Below, piece after piece: positions 1 to 11,030 of a stretch of DNA of 64,000 nucleotides (position 1 is the stretch's first letter; every line of letters starts with the position of its first letter). The notes beneath the pieces are model-generated. The model made no database searches and was not told the DNA's origin. It saw only the letters and a program-made list of their open reading frames with translations. This stretch comes from Euonymus europaeus (Eukaryota > Streptophyta > Magnoliopsida > Celastrales > Celastraceae): NCBI GenBank assembly GCA_963580455.1, contig OY756960.1:22255238-22319237 (forward strand), read 5' to 3'. Position numbers and translations under genes: made by a program.

Positions 1-901
1 TCCCAAGAAAACCAGATTTGCCAACTTGCATAGCCATGACATCCTGAGCAACTGAATCTTTCTGAAATGAAGTAGATTTCCCATTTTGAAAAACTTGTAA
101 CTTTCTTTCAACTTGACAAACTTGATGAAAAACTTTGTTCACATCTGGAACTGGATCCATTAGAAGAATCTGGTTCGTGACATGCTCAAATGTCTCATCT
201 AACCCCATGAGAAATTGAAGAACCTTCTCTTTATTTCTTTGTAGAACAACCAATTTCGTCAGCTCACAAGTACATTTCCCACATTTGCAAACAATGGCTT
301 CCTTATATTGATCAATTTCATCCCAATACGATTTAATTGTAGCAAAAAAATCATTAACAGGCTTGCCTTGTTGCTTAATGTTGGAGATTAACCTGGTCAA
401 CTCGAAATCCCTAGTAGCATTTCCAGAAGCATACCTGTTGTTGAGATCGATCCACAACTTTCGCTCAGATTTCGCAGTTGAGACGCTGATCAAGATGTCT
501 TGAGTCAAGCAGTTGGAAATCCAGGTCTTGACTAAGCTGTCACACTGGATCCAATCGTCGTAGTTGGGATCACTCACTTCTGGAACTTCAAGAGGGCCAT
601 TGACGAAACAAATTTTGTTTCGAGCTTTGAGTGCAGTTTCGATCTGACTCTTCCAAAGGTGAAAATTGCTACCAGTGAGAGTTAGGTTAATGAGGCTGGA
701 AGTAAAATCGGAATGGGTAAGATAGTAGGGATTACCAAAAGGATTTGTAGTATGCAATGGTGCTCGGTTATCACCCAGAGCAGCTTGGTTATTACCCAAA
801 GCTTGAGAGAAATTGAAATGGAAGTTTCCAGGAACAGAAGCTTGTGCGGTGGCTTTCACTGGAGTATCTTCCTCAGTCTTGAAAAATTTTGTATGAGCCA
901 T
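1..901 (-). CDS. Copia gag polyprotein, N-terminal 300 residues (partial)
   Basis: The frame opens at ATG 901, 10 bases inside the primer site, and stays open to the window edge. The N-terminus has the usual gag opening with a stretch like SLINLTLTGSNFHLWKSQIETAL (residues about 77-99, key residues L-TG-N-H-LW). It is followed by DDWIQCDSLVKTWI and LWIDLNNRYASGNATRDFELTRLI, the hallmarks of the UBN2/gag-polypeptide family of Copia elements, and by a VLQFLMGLDETFEHV segment. A CKCGKC cluster at about residues 206-211 is typical of this gag group. Zinc knuckle, protease, integrase and reverse transcriptase would lie beyond the window. The product forms the virus-like particle that packages element RNA. 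No frameshift or stop was found, so this copy could be coding-competent in the part visible. Confidence 0.88.
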   Translation of the reverse strand, partial: MAHTKFFKTEEDTPVKATAQASVPGNFHFNFSQALGNNQAALGDNRAPLHTTNPFGNPYYLTHSDFTSSLINLTLTGSNFHLWKSQIETALKARNKICFVNGPLEVPEVSDPNYDDWIQCDSLVKTWISNCLTQDILISVSTAKSERKLWIDLNNRYASGNATRDFELTRLISNIKQQGKPVNDFFATIKSYWDEIDQYKEAIVCKCGKCTCELTKLVVLQRNKEKVLQFLMGLDETFEHVTNQILLMDPVPDVNKVFHQVCQVERKLQVFQNGKSTSFQKDSVAQDVMAMQVGKSGFLG

Positions 902-910
902 CAATTTCAG

Positions 911-929
911 ATCGCTGGCTCCGATACCA
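911..929 (-). other. Primer binding site for initiator tRNA-Met
   Basis: On the minus strand TGGTATCGGAGCCA starts directly after the LTR end. It matches the complement of the 3' end of plant initiator tRNA-Met (TGGTATCAGAGCCA) with one mismatch, A to G. Most plant Copia elements use this primer. The mismatch may be slight decay or a tRNA variant. Confidence 0.85.
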
Positions 930-1131
930 TGAAATAAACTGAAAGAAAAAGATTTTATTGATAGCAATTAGCAAGATATAAAACAGGATTGAAGAAACAA
1001 CACTTAAAGGAAGAACTAGTTAACCGTTGCAGACAAGACTAGCAACGGTAACTGATAAGAAGTGACAACTTCGTTTAAGAGTAAAAAAACGATGTCGCCT
1101 TATACAAAGAATAATATAATAATTCCTAACA
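930..1131 (-). repeat. 5' long terminal repeat of the Copia element
   Basis: It is 202 bp, bounded on the minus strand by TGTTAGGAAT at 1131 and TTTCA ending at 930. It contains an AT-rich stretch and an AATAAAATC polyadenylation-like motif near 950. The boundaries rest on the TG..CA rule and the adjacent primer site. The second LTR is outside the window, so length and age cannot be confirmed. Confidence 0.8.
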
Positions 1132-1132
1132 A

Positions 1133-1947
1133 TGTCTATCTCAATTTCCTCTTTGCCCCTCTAGATTAGACAAGCTAATATGGAAATATTCATCCCAAGG
1201 TCAATTCACAGTCCAATCATGTTACTCTAGGTTGGTGCAAGAGTTGACATCTTTGACAAATTTACCTCTGCAGTCCACTGTTTGGCAAGGTTTGGCTCCA
1301 TCCAAGGTTGAAGTTTTTGTATGGATGTTATTGCAGAATAAGTTGCATACTAGGGAAGTGCTTGCTCGAAAGAGAGTCATCCCAAATTCTTTGAATATTT
1401 GCCCTTTATGCTCAAATAATGTGGAGACTGCAGATCACCTTTTCTGTCATTGTGAAGGTCCATGCTCCATATGGTATAAGGTGGTTAGATGGTGGGGTTT
1501 TGATTGGGTACCAGCAGCTAACATGAGGGATCTCTATATTCAATGGTGCAGCATGGTAAACAAAGGGTTCTTCCAAGTTAAAGTATGGAAACTCTTATTC
1601 TTCATCATAGTTTGGTCAATTTGGATTGAAAGAAATGAGGTCATTTTTAGAAGTAAAACTGCAGACTGGAGCAAGGTGTTCGACTTAATCTTTGTCAGGT
1701 TCCAACTTTGGGTTCATCTCCTCGAGCCTCATTTTCCATATAATACTAGTCTATTACAACAATCTGCAGATGCAATACATGTGTGGAGTAATGCTGGGAG
1801 AGCAAGAATCTAATCTCATGTATGCATAACTTTTGGTTTTTGGATGTGGTGGTTGATATGTATCTTTCTCCAGGTCATCCTACATGATGTCTTAATGTAA
1901 ATACTCTTTTTCATCTAATATGATTTACTTGCCTGCTTATAAAAAAA
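1133..1947 (+). mobile_element. LINE (non-LTR retrotransposon) 3' remnant
   Basis: An open frame from 1133 to the TAA at 1811-1813 encodes the C-terminal part of a plant LINE ORF2: a DKLIWKYSSQGQFTV segment, then the zf-RVT reverse-transcriptase zinc-binding region (about 1270-1500). It ends with a long tail that carries the usual IVWSIWIERNEVIF motif (about 1609-1650). No ATG precedes it; the frame comes from the left, where the Copia LTR interrupts it. After the stop come about 110 bp of 3' UTR and an A-rich tail near 1939-1947. It is dead or split in this window. Confidence 0.85.
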
Positions 1948-2490
1948 AGGGTTTCCATGTTCGTAGTAAAATGCCATATTTTCAGCGCTATACAATTGTA
2001 ACATTTGAGCCATCGGTCATCAATTTCACATGTGACAGTCTCTGTTATAGGGAGTACAGCTACATACATGTTGCGCTCCTCCAACGGTCCAACTCCACCT
2101 TCCTTTCACAAGGATTGTTTAATTACTTGGATGTTCCTCCCACTGTACACACTTGAGTTCGGCAAAGGTAAATGGTTTCGTAGACAATAGAGCCAATGCG
2201 ATATTTTGTTTCTAATTTATTGTATCCCCATAAGCCTATCGAAGCTTTACTGGATATGTGGAAGCAATGTTGGAATGATGAAATATCTGATATGGTAACA
2301 GTTACTAGCTGCATATCTGCTACGGAATGTTGAAATAGCTGACTGCATGGGGAAGCAATGTTAGAACTTAGAAGTTAGAATATCTTCTATGGTAAAAGTT
2401 GCTAGTTTCCCCCTTTATAATCCCTGTTGGCCTTATTTATCAAGGTCAATATGGTTGTTACTGAAACGTACAGATACTAAAAAATGCAAT
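1948..2490. other. Intergenic DNA, 3' flank of the KH-protein gene
   Basis: No coding exon is recognised here. Short ORFs overlap on both strands without family resemblance. The right-hand part is probably the 3' UTR of the minus-strand KH gene that ends at 2491. Confidence 0.5.
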
Positions 2491-5400
2491 TCAGAATCTA
2501 TAATTGCCATAGCCTCTGGTACTGGGGGATCTGTGCTCAAAACTTGAGGATCTGTACCCTCCTACATTTGAAGCAAACGAGGACGATGGGTATGCAGTTT
2601 CTGGCATGTCGGAGTACAGACTTGATCCTGCATCAATATCCCTGTACATGCTAGCAGGTTCCTGGTGGCTACTTATAAACTCCTACGAAAAAGAACACAA
2701 TTTGAAATGGTTAGTCTCACCCAGACCTGCATATTCTCTTCGCAGTACCAAGTTTAAAATCATACGATGACTTTAGTGAAAGAAAGCCCAGTTTCAATAA
2801 TGCAGACATATAACACACATGCATACATGAATATACTAGAAATAATCTTTAGCGAAGAATATCATGAAATTAACCAATTAACATGGGAGAAGCTCAGGAG
2901 GGCATGTAATATAATTCAAGCCACTGAATTTATCATAAAAAACTACCTGAATGAGCTGCTGAGCAGTCTGCACTTGGGAAGTAGAACCCTTAATCTCAAT
3001 AGTAATCTCATCGGAATAACCCCTACTCTCTTGTACTGTGAGGATTGCTCCACTAGTACGGCGAATGTAGGCAATATTTGACCCACCAATCCCAATGATG
3101 TCCTCTGCGTATGAGAGAGGCACTAGCATCGTTTGTGCCACCTGCACACCAAACGATTATGTCATCATACAGAGAGAGAGAGAGAGATAGATAAACTAAA
3201 TCAGGGGGTCCAAAAAAATGCAGAAAATGGTTCACAAACTCAGCATAAGGAAAGTGGCTATGAAAATTTTGCCAGGGAAAAAAATCGTAGAGAGAAACTA
3301 AATCAGGGGGTCAAAAAAAAATGCAGAAAATGGTTCACAAGCTCAGCATAAAGAAATAAAGGGTAGCCGTGAAAATTTCCCAGGAAAAAAAAATCATTCC
3401 ACAGACCACAACTCAAAGGCATATCCTGTCAACTAAGGAAACAAACCCAGGAATCTAGCCAGAACTCCTGTGCACAATGACTTCAGAGTACCACTAACCA
3501 CCAACACTGGCCTTCGCACAATGAGATAAGGAACCAAATTATTCTAAAATACAAGAACAAAATTTCTTAGCATGACCATCCCACTTTGCACAATGATTAC
3601 CAGTCTAAGCATAAACCAAAAGATTCAAAACCATGGTTTCAGTAGTAATAACAGTGTCAAAAAGTCCCAACTATCATACAAACCTGAGTCACCAAAGGTG
3701 CACCAGTATGTCGAACTCCTGGCAAGCGTAACCCCCCGAACGCAGGATCTTGTCGATAACGAGAGAACCCAGATTGTGTGATTTCTGCGTCTAGATGTGC
3801 TTCACGATCATACATAAAAGGATCACGCTTCAAAGATAGGGAATAATCAGAACCAATGCTAGTTTGAGTAGTAGGAGCAGAACGGAGCAATGGTCGAATT
3901 TTTTCAACAGGTGAATCCATTGGAAGATCATGTGAAATTGTTGCACCATACTGCAAAAGAGTAGTATGCATAACTATGTATCTGTTATAGTTTTGAGCCA
4001 ACAATTTTAATTATTTAACTTACCGTTTTTTCAAATACAGGAATGACGCTGTGATCAACCAAGAACTTCCTCAGCTGTAATAGAACCTCTCGAAGTGCTT
4101 TAAGAACCTTCTTACTTTCGCCATGTATCTCAATAATTCTCTCATCTGAAGTCGCATAGGAGGGTGATTCATCTATGTAGGAAAAATGAAATATGACAGC
4201 GTTACAGTTCCATTTTTTAAAACGAACAGCAACAAAATGAAAGGGGCATAGGGGGTGTGAATTTGAGAAGACAACAGCCATTGATAAAATAAGCAGACAA
4301 GTTAGAAACAAAACTGAATGACACTACTTTAAATCAAACAAATGTAATCACCAAATTAAAAGAAAAATATTTTTTTTAAAAAAAAAGAGGACAGCGGAAT
4401 TTTTATACAAATAAGCATACATCAATTTCATAAGAGAAGAATTCAATCCTTCGTATAGAATGCATCCTCGGGAACCAAGGTTTTGGACATAATCTTCCGT
4501 TAAAAGTTGATAAATCTATCCAATTTACAGTTCCAAGAGGAACATAATGTTCTGAAAGTTTTTCCTCACAACTATAAATTAAATTTGATAAGGCACATCT
4601 ATGATTTCATCTTCAAGATCTAATCCAGAATGGGAAGTATGATATGCTGAAAGGACAATTTTATTAACCATGTAAAGAAAAAAAAATCATTTATTCTCAC
4701 ATCATTGTTCCTTTCATCTGAAGTGATCAAAAGTACAAATAAACAAAGAAACTAGAGAATTAATTCAATGAATATGTGATGTTAACCCTGTCCTTCCCAG
4801 TTCCAATCTCTGAGAAACTGAACAATTCGAGTAATCTGCACAAGCATAATGCGTAATTCCCACCTTCCAAATGAAGGGCATAGTACCCACCAGTTTTAAA
4901 TCACAGGTAAAGCCCATTTCCGAGATGAAATTGAAAATATCTACTAAAGTAAAAGTTGGAATATTTTTTAATGACTCGCACTTCTTAAAATGGGGCCAAA
5001 AAGGCATGAACACATCCAATACTTTCTTAAGATCAAAATTACTCAAAGCACACCTTCAAGCAAAACCCGTACAGAGGCACCAGTGCTTTCATGTATTGAT
5101 TTGATTGTAGATCCTTGCTTCCCAATCAAGGAAATTGCCTGTGACGATGCCACTAAAAACCTAGCAGAACAAAATGCAACCCCACCATCAGTTGAATCAC
5201 AATCATCACCTTCAATACTAGATAGACCATTAACGCATTTGAATACTCTGAACACAGCATCCATTGCCGGGGACAGTTCTGCCTCAGGTTCTTCTTTTCC
5301 GGATATCATAACCTGGCAAAAGGAGACACGAAATTATATCACAACAGGTCCGCAAAGTAGGTGAAAGAGAAACGAAGAAAAACACCTGTCAACCTTGCAG

Positions 5401-6146
5401 TAGTAGATTCTTTGTAAACTAATCAAGCAAGAAAAATAAGATTAAGAAGTGGTCGAGAAGAGTAAAGGAAGACAGTGTGTGTTTACTGACTCTGATACCA
5501 AATGTTAGGTCAGTGCTACGTCAAAAACTCGAGCGCTAAGTTAAGCCCTTATACCTTTAGCACATGACAGTATATGAACCCTAAAATGTTAATTTAGCCA
5601 CAACGTATTCTCTCCCATCGCAAAGCTCTGAAACCCATAATTTCTCGCAAGTATAGCAATGAAATAAAGCAAAAGTTATAAAAATGCCTCGAACAAACTA
5701 TTTTTCAAGGATACTAGCCATAAGAACAGTATCAAATAAACAAAAAAAACTAAAAGGGAAAAAAAGGAACTAAGATAAGGTCATAGAAAGATACTGACGA
5801 CACGATCAGAGGATCGGAGAGGGCCTTCGAAGACGCGAATACGGGCGCCGGTCTCTGCACACATCTTTTTGACGAGCTCGCCCTTGCGACCAATGATACT
5901 GCCGACCTTCGTCACCGTCACTATTAACCTAAACACGTTGTTTCCCGGCCACCCCGGCCATTTGGCCTCCCCTTGCTGCTGCTGTACTTGTTCCGATTGT
6001 ATTGGCTCCACTTCTTCGCACTCAATTTCCACGGCGGTGACTCCCACTATCTCCGCCTCCGAAAAAGTGCTAGCGTCGTCTGGCATCGCTTCTCCAGAGA
6101 GCATAGAGGCAGAATGGGGCTGTTTCTTTTTTATGCTAGAAGTCAT
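2491..6146 (-). CDS. PEP: KH-domain RNA-binding protein, PEPPER/FLK family
   Basis: Six coding exons on the minus strand (6146-5799, 5312-5054, 4172-4024, 3950-3684, 3141-2947, 2682-2491) join in frame to 469 residues. There are three KH domains with visible GXXG loops: GRKG at residues 86-89, GKQG at 180-183 and GIGG at 358-361. The motif KWPGWPG just before KH1 and the phrase ISGKEEPEA after it mark the plant PEPPER/FLK group. The KH3 region ([27 protein letters not shown]) is closer to PEPPER than to FLK. In Arabidopsis these nuclear proteins bind pre-mRNA and affect FLC and AGAMOUS processing, hence flowering and pistil development. The start is ATG 6146; an in-frame GTG two codons upstream is ignored. 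All introns are GT-AG. The length is near that of Arabidopsis PEPPER. I am sure of the family; PEPPER orthology is probable. Confidence 0.93.
3193..3396. repeat. Two-copy direct repeat, 102-bp unit, in a KH-gene intron
   Basis: Copy 1 (3193-3294) and copy 2 (3295-3396) both begin AAACTAAATCAGGGGGTC and share the core ATGCAGAAAATGGTTCACAA, then GAAAATTT and CCAGG. They differ at scattered bases and in poly-A length. The repeat lies in the intron between exons 4 and 5 and follows a (GA)n run at about 3170-3187. Confidence 0.85.
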
Positions 6147-7171
6147 GGACACCCCTGTACTTTACTCTATTTCTTGTTAAACCTCTTCTAATTTTAAAAA
6201 GTTTTAATGACACCCAAACTATGTTTTATCATTACTACAGGTCCCTCCATTTGACCGTCATGTAATTAATTGATAATCATTTTTATCATAAAAACAAAAT
6301 AAAGAAAAGATTTACTCTCTCCATCTCGTAAAAATAATATTATTTTTTTTTATTTATCTGTCTCAAATTATTTTTTAATATCAACTTTTAAAATATAATT
6401 AATTAATTGATTGATTTTTTAAAAAAATTATATTTAATATGATTCATTATCTTACAAACATTTCTATTTTTTATGAAAAAAAAATATTTATTAATTAAGA
6501 ATATATTAGTAAGTATTCAAGTAAATTTAATGTTCTCATTGTACTAATTTTTTTTTTTAATTTGTGTGAAAAAAATGTAAGACGATGTTTATCAGACAGA
6601 TAAATTATATAAATTTTTAAAATAATAATTTTATCACAATGATTAATTAATCAATCTTCGCCATTTCTCATGTCCTTTTTTATTTTTATTTTTTACTATT
6701 ATACTGCTTTCCTGACCCTTTTCGGATAATTCTTCCTTGAAAAGAGCTTTACCGAGAGGTAACAAAAGCAGGTCAAGCTGACTGGATTGAGTAGAAATAG
6801 CACGAATGTCCTCGTCACTGGTCTGACTTGTAATGGGCCTAGGCCCATTAGGTTTCATTCATTATTTTCTGTTATTTCATTCGGTTTTTTTTCTTGGTAA
6901 CAAAAACTGTCGAAAGAAAACAAAAAATACCATAAAATTTTAAATAGAAGTCAACTCTAATCACGACTCTAATAGTACTATACAAGAAAACCTCTCTTAC
7001 ATTGCATTTGAGACACTTCCCACTCATATGGGGCCAAATCCAACCAACAGTAGTGCAGCTTTGTGCCCTGGATGCAATCCCAATACCCAGATTTTCTGAT
7101 TCTCTGGATGCATTCTGAATGATTATGAGAAGTAAAAGTTGGCAAGGATGCATTTATCCATTCTCATATTT
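6147..7171. other. Intergenic: KH-gene promoter and CRY3 3' end, AT-rich
   Basis: 6147-6300 should hold the 5' UTR and promoter of the KH gene. 6300-6640 is very AT-rich; the string ATTTATCTGTCT near 6349-6363 reappears inverted near 6590-6604, which suggests a decayed MITE, but ends are not clear. 6640-7171 is likely 3' UTR of CRY3 and has only shadow ORFs. Confidence 0.45.
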
Positions 7172-10100
7172 CTAGTGCCCTCTTGCCTGTCTTCTTCCGG
7201 AACTGGCTCCCCTTGAAGCAGAGGCCATCTCCTGACCACGACCACGGGGCTTGCTTGGTTTGCCAAACTTTAGAGGTACGATTTGCTGAATGTACGACTT
7301 TCCAGGAAAGTTTCTCTGATCATTTGGAAGGGATTGTAGCTGTGGCAACCAATAAGCTACGTACGTGCCTTCGGGATCATATGTTTGTGCCTGGAAGATC
7401 AAGTAAACAATGTTCCGGGAATGAAAATGTAACACTACACGTTCTCCACAAGAAAAAAAGAAGTAAACTATGAGAATAAGAAGAGGATATATTCTGCAAC
7501 CTCTGCTATTATGTCTTTTCTTTCAGATAACAGTAAACAATTTCATTGAAAAAAAAATAACGGTGGGAAGACTGCAACTAGGTCAAAACATTCTTGCTTC
7601 AAGTGTTAAAATTAAGGCATACTCCTCCTCTACGTTTCAATAGAGTGGTAGTGGTCAAATACACAGCTTAAACCCAGTTATTTTGAGTGCACTTACTTGC
7701 TTTGGTATGCTGAAATATCGATCTTCTCTGGGGTCATTCCCAACGCCTAAATGACACGAGCAAGATCAGTCATTGCAAGATTTTTTTATAGCAATATACA
7801 AATCTGTAAGCATTTTGACACAATCAATTATTTTAGTAATCTACAAATCAATTATTAATATTCAATGACTGTCTAGCAAACATAGCAGTTAAAGGGTAAA
7901 GACGGATAAGACTGCCTTTACTACCAGAAACAAACTCGTCTTCACCATTCTGTATAAGACTGAAAAAGAAGTGATTCCAGGATGTCTTATTTCACACACA
8001 CTATAAGGTAGACGTGAAAGGAGGAGTATTCACAAGACATTTAAGAGAAAAGGAGCTAAAGAAAAAATTACCAGCACCATACGTCCAGTTTCCATAATTG
8101 GAACATGGGTCATAATCCAAAAGGCAAGTCTCAAACCATTCAGCTCCCATACGCCAATCAATCCCCATATCTCGCACAAGAAAAGAGCAAACAATCTACA
8201 GAAATATAGAATGATTTACGTGTTATGTCCAAGATTCTGTTCACAGTATTTATATTTTAATAGCATAAGAGCAACATTGAGCTTTCCAGAATATACAAGG
8301 ATCTCGTAAAAGTATGCTCATAAGGGCTCACCTGCCGCCCTCGGTTTGACATGAACCCAGTGGTGGATAATTCTTTCATATTGGCATCTATGAGAGGATA
8401 CCTAAAAACATAGAACTTATTGAGCAGGCTGTTAAATCATAATGTTTCTATGCAAATCAAAGGAATTACGTAAGAGTACTTATCTGAAGCAGTTCAACAT
8501 TAAAAAAAAAAAAATTATTTAGCTATTGAAGGACGTAAGCGTGCCCATGCCCCATGGATGTGCAAAATTTAAGAACACAAGTGCAATTAGACAAACAATA
8601 TTTTAGTTCAAACAATGTACCCGGTACAGCCATCTCTCCAAGACTCAAACAATTTTTGGTCTTGACTCCACCTCTGTTCCACTTTTCTTGGGCCACCTAA
8701 AAGCAGATGTAGCAATAACATAAAAATATGTCTACCTTGAAAGCATTTCTAACTAAATGTAGGTTAAATTCATTGTAATGCTAAAAGGAGTTAACTAATC
8801 TCAAACTATACCGAGATGGAAAATGGAATTGCCATATTTGATAGAGATAAACTTGAAGTAATCTCTCCATATCAGCTCAAATAAAACCCTGCAACCAAAT
8901 GTCAGATTCAGGAAATAGATGAGGTTCCCACAACAGAATGAAAAGTTTCAATCAAACAACAGCATCAAATCTTAGTTCAAGTGGAGATAATATCTCAATG
9001 AAGATACTTTGAAATAAACGACATTTCTAAACGCAATGTACCAGATGCCAAAATGTACATGCGAGTGATTCGCTTCTGTTTGTTTGTATGTATGTGAGAA
9101 GGAGACGTATATATACCAGTATGTAGAATTATTTGCTAGCCTTTCCCTCTCATATCTCTTCACCTAAAAGGAGTTATATAAAAAGCATCATCCTCAGCTG
9201 GTTTAATCCTTTACCATGCAGCATAATTGTACACCTTGGCAGAAGCAAATATTAGAAAGTTCACCTCTTCGTATATGAAACGGGGAGATAAACTTCCTGA
9301 AGCAAGCCATGGAGAAAATTTTGTTGAGTAATCTGATCCTAACATACCATTCCTCGTCTCTTTATATGTCCTGAGCAGATCCTACAATGTGAAGGAAAGC
9401 AAAGCCTAATTGATGAGAACTAGTTGGTAAAAGCCCTCACCCTTTTCACTTGCACAAACTCTAAACTCTGGTGGTGAGATAGAAGTTGTAAACCAATGAC
9501 AGGATAAGTACTAAAAAACTGTTACAAAGTTCAGTAATATGTTCTCAGAAGTCTATCAGAGAACCAATCAATGTAAGATTTCTTTCGGGGTTACAGGTGG
9601 GGGTTCAAATCTTGCCTTCTTCCAAAAGTACTCATATACTCTGCTCAGAGCAGCACTTTCACCCCCAACAAGCCTCATTCCTTTGGTAACCTGTATCAGC
9701 ATGAAAAGTGGACAAAAAGGCATGAAGATTCTTGATTTCTACTAATAGAGTGAATTTCTGATATCTATGAACATTATTTGCACAATAATGTGACTAGATG
9801 CACAAACATGCCTTTTGTGGAAGAAGTCCGAGTTGATTAATAGAAGGAACACATCCCCAATCATCGAGACTAGCTGGTGGCCCAAGAGATTTAGGAATTG
9901 GAATGCAACTTCGAATTCCACAATTGGCTTCAACTGACTGCAAAAGTTAAATAGTCATTTTAACTCTCAGCAACGGAACAGAACTGCACAATGAGATAGG
10001 AATGAGCCAAACATGCCTTTCGAAACTGAGTGTACACATCAGGTAAGCTACTGGTGTTGAATGGAAGGTCATCTATATGGTACATTGTGCAGCTACTCCA

Positions 10101-10977
10101 AATAAGCTGTAGTTTAGAATTCTTTAAGGAATTATGACTTGTGCATTCCTGTAGACCTTTCTCGACCAATCTTTCCACATTCACCTCCTCACTGCAAGTT
10201 TCCTTTTGGGCAAACACCTGACAACATTACAAGTTTGAGTATCCACGTTTTACTGCTTCCATAGAAAATTATGAATATTCACTATTAATTTACTAAACTG
10301 TATGGGCTCCAAATTGCTTTGCAAGTGAAGGGATTATATCCTCGGGTTTCCCATATTTGATGAGCAGGTTAAGGCCTCTTTTGATCAAATTCTTCTTCAA
10401 ATCCGCCAAGCAGTCAATTAGAAACTGGGCCCTTAAGGCTGTGAGAGACCATAAAACCAATTACATAAAATACAATACACACAGACAAACCGTTCAACTC
10501 AGAAAAATAATATTTCATATAGAAAAGACACGAACCTCCCGTTTTTGGGAAACCAAAGTAATGCGTGGTTCCAGACAGGCGAGGATCTACACAATACACA
10601 GGCAACACTGCCTCAGACGAATCCCAAGCCTTGTACAACACCTCGTTGTCGAGTACTCTCAAATCGTTCCTAAACCAAACAATTGCAGTGCCAGTGCCAG
10701 TGCCGTTTCTCTTCATGGTCTTAGATGCGTACCGCTCTAACGTTTGGTCTGCAATGCGGTCTGTCTCATCCGTGTCTAGCCCAGGGACCTGGAAGGTATT
10801 ACTTGTCGACTGAGAATACGACCTGATTTGGGGGCTTGAACTGGAATTCATTACGAAGTTCACTGGAAACTTAAAGTGCTCTTGATTCGTTCGAGATGCG
10901 ATGATCAAGGTGGGTTTTGATGGGTGAAGGAGTTTCCTCAGGAAGAGAAATGTAAATGGGCAGTTGACGATGGCCAT
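7172..10977 (-). CDS. CRY3: Cryptochrome DASH, chloroplast/mitochondrial
   Basis: Thirteen exons on the minus strand join in frame to 587 residues: 10977-10536, 10438-10299, 10217-10017, 9937-9812, 9690-9616, 9381-9265, 9163-9117, 8888-8812, 8696-8621, 8401-8332, 8195-8072, 7746-7697, 7390-7172. A Ser/Thr-rich N-terminus of about 100 residues looks like an organelle transit peptide. The photolyase domain follows, beginning [18 protein letters not shown]-binding-region motifs are seen: [56 protein letters not shown]. The C-terminus is a short G/R/S-rich tail ending [16 protein letters not shown] proteins bind FAD and a folate antenna and repair cyclobutane dimers in single-stranded or looped DNA under blue light. 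Introns 3, 4 and 5 appear to start with GC rather than GT. TGACGTGGC at 11075-11083, about 100 bp upstream, is an ACGT-core site that fits light control (inference). Confidence 0.95.
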
Positions 10978-11006
10978 GCATATCTCACAGCACAAAATTT
11001 TATGTC

Positions 11007-11030
11007 GGAGAGAGAGAGAGAGAGAGAGAG
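11007..11030. repeat. (GA)n microsatellite in CRY3 5' leader region
   Basis: About twelve GA units lie some 30 bp upstream of the CRY3 start codon, probably in the 5' UTR. GA/CT runs are common in plant leaders. Confidence 0.9.

Larger units (their letters stand above)
1..1131 (-). mobile_element. Copia-type LTR retrotransposon, 5' end only (LTR, primer site, gag)
   Basis: Read on the minus strand, a short LTR (1131 to 930) is followed at once by a primer binding site and then by an open gag frame that runs off the window start, so pol and the other LTR lie outside. The LTR starts TGTTAGGAATTA and ends CA, as plant Copia LTRs do. The gag frame has no stop over 300 codons, which suggests a fairly young insertion. 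The element abuts coding sequence of a LINE at 1133, so it may have inserted into that LINE. A target-site duplication (candidate ATGTC at 1132-1136) cannot be tested without the other end. Confidence 0.9.

Noticed and set aside
6300..6640. AT-rich block that may be a Stowaway-like MITE
   Set aside because: One inverted 12-mer is seen, but the ends do not match and TA flanks in AT-rich DNA mean little. Left as intergenic.
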